Below are positions 63,396 through 64,000 of a DNA stretch of 64,000 bases, piece by piece. Location: positions 3,720,001 through 3,784,000 of the forward strand of contig NZ_BBWW01000001.1 in assembly GCF_001485215.1 (NCBI RefSeq), given 5' to 3'. The notes beneath the pieces are model-generated. The model was not told where the DNA came from, ran no database searches, and saw only the letters and a program-made list of their open reading frames with translations. The DNA comes from Leptolyngbya sp. NIES-2104. GTDB lineage: Bacteria; Cyanobacteriota; Cyanobacteriia; Leptolyngbyales; Leptolyngbyaceae. The translations under genes were made by a program, and so were the position numbers. The stretch's first letter is position 1. Each line of letters opens with the position of its first letter.

Positions 63396-64000
63396 AACTC
63401 TTTTTTTAACTGAAAGAAACTATAGCCTGACGGATAATCATCGACCTGGGCAAACATTTCATAGCCCAACTTCTCGTAAAATCCCTTCGCCTGAAAACTA
63501 AACGTATCCAAAATCGCCTCGGTGCATCCCCGCTGTTTGGCTTCCTGTTCTGCTAAATGCATCAATCGTTTACCAAATCCTTGATGGCGCAGCGATTCTT
63601 CAACCCAAAGTGTTTCAATCAACAGCCAATTCCAGCGAGTCAACCCCACCAATCCCGCTCTGATCTTTTGTCGATCGTCCAACAGAAAAATCTCTAACGG
63701 TATGCCCCGTAGCGCTCCCTGTTCAAACAATCCATCCCTAAAAGCGCTTTCGGTGTTGTACTGCCGTAATTTCGATCGTACATACCCTCGATAAGACGGA
63801 TGCTCCTGAGAGAACATCGCAAAGTGATAAGTCTCATTGTGATCGACGAGTAGTGCGGGCAGCTTATGACGCAGAGCGCGATCGAACGCTTGCACCTGAG
63901 CTTCAATTCCCGTAATCGCCGTTCCAACGACAACCGCAAATGCTCCTAAATCGAGCGCCTGTCTTGCCATCTCAGGAGTTGCAATTCCACCTTCACAAAG
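63392..64000 (-). CDS. NanE-type epimerase end fused to GNAT acetyltransferase (5' part outside window)
   Basis: Open from the window edge: 202 codons are visible. The first residues, CEGGIATPEMARQALDLG then AFAVVVGTAIT, are the C-terminal phosphate-binding end of N-acetylmannosamine-6-phosphate 2-epimerase. The frame continues without a stop into a GNAT domain (about 60-195 of the visible part; ALRGIPLEIFLLDD, LWVEESLRHQGFGKRLMHLAEQEA, GFYEKLGYEMFAQ). The internal ATG at 63970 is not a start, since homology crosses it. Linking epimerase and acetyltransferase suggests amino-sugar metabolism. The N-terminal barrel is outside the window. Confidence 0.82.
   Translation of the reverse strand, partial: LCEGGIATPEMARQALDLGAFAVVVGTAITGIEAQVQAFDRALRHKLPALLVDHNETYHFAMFSQEHPSYRGYVRSKLRQYNTESAFRDGLFEQGALRGIPLEIFLLDDRQKIRAGLVGLTRWNWLLIETLWVEESLRHQGFGKRLMHLAEQEAKQRGCTEAILDTFSFQAKGFYEKLGYEMFAQVDDYPSGYSFFQLKKEF

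Overview
The window comes from a cyanobacterium. The octamer GCGATCGC (HIP1) and its core CGATCG are scattered through almost every gene. The gene set is also cyanobacterial: paired flavodiiron proteins Flv3 and Flv1, the bicarbonate transporter SbtA with a P-II-like partner, an HpsJ/cyanoexosortase pair, XisH/XisI, UPF0182 and a DUF721 zinc-ribbon protein. The accessory content suggests a filamentous, Leptolyngbya-like genome, but the sequence alone does not fix the genus. I found no rRNA, tRNA, CRISPR array or intact insertion sequence.

Layout. 1-8863 (-) is most of one giant repetitive protein (DUF4347, TolB/PD40-like repeats, about 12 Calx-beta domains, FG-GAP/VCBS repeats), cut by the left edge. 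9049-11235 (+) holds a NahK-like sugar kinase, a DOMON-like protein and a peroxiredoxin-like protein. 11256-13625 (-) is ffh and coaX. 13734-17318 (+) is flv3-flv1, for oxygen photoreduction. 17398-20356 (-) is an operon of a metallo-hydrolase, a dipeptide-epimerase-like enzyme and a DUF1611 protein; the last two look like the DgcA/DgcN D-glutamate pair. 20575-23079 (+) holds a small membrane protein, an Rrf2 regulator, cbiB and a DciA-like protein. Two related large palindromic repeats bracket the rrf2-cbiB-DUF721 block. 23420-27950 (+) is UPF0182 and HpsJ/cyanoexosortase. 27951-36548 carries a Ser/Thr kinase, phosphoketolase, a histidine kinase with a degenerate receiver, a FAD oxidoreductase and a SpoIID-like protein. 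36787-40024 holds oxidative-stress genes (srx, dps), xisH/xisI, sbtA/sbtB and a 46-codon ORF. 40075-44140 has an SbcD-like nuclease, a GAF protein and aspS.

44154-49600 is the most unusual part. It is an accessory island of small gene pairs (DUF6883/DUF4926, VapB/VapC, a DUF6972-like protein with an 82-residue partner) and a vapC remnant. A short repeat occurs four times, always on the minus strand, and each copy can encode the same hydrophobic tail, IVLLIAWLR(R/K), then stop. The island ends in a bipartite system: a P-loop ATPase overlapping a TPR protein with a conserved N-terminal domain.

50023-54093 (-) carries an SLH protein, a Coq4-like protein and urease genes ureD, ureA and ureB. A HigB/HigA toxin-antitoxin pair lies between ureD and ureA, and ureC does not follow ureB. 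54243-63395 holds DUF2141, a TsaC/Sua5-like enzyme, LarC (nickel pincer cofactor), a pentapeptide-repeat protein, a serine carboxypeptidase, an operon of phosphoesterase, methyltransferase and acetyltransferase, and a membrane-anchored hypothetical protein. The right edge cuts a gene whose product fuses the end of a NanE-type epimerase to a GNAT domain.
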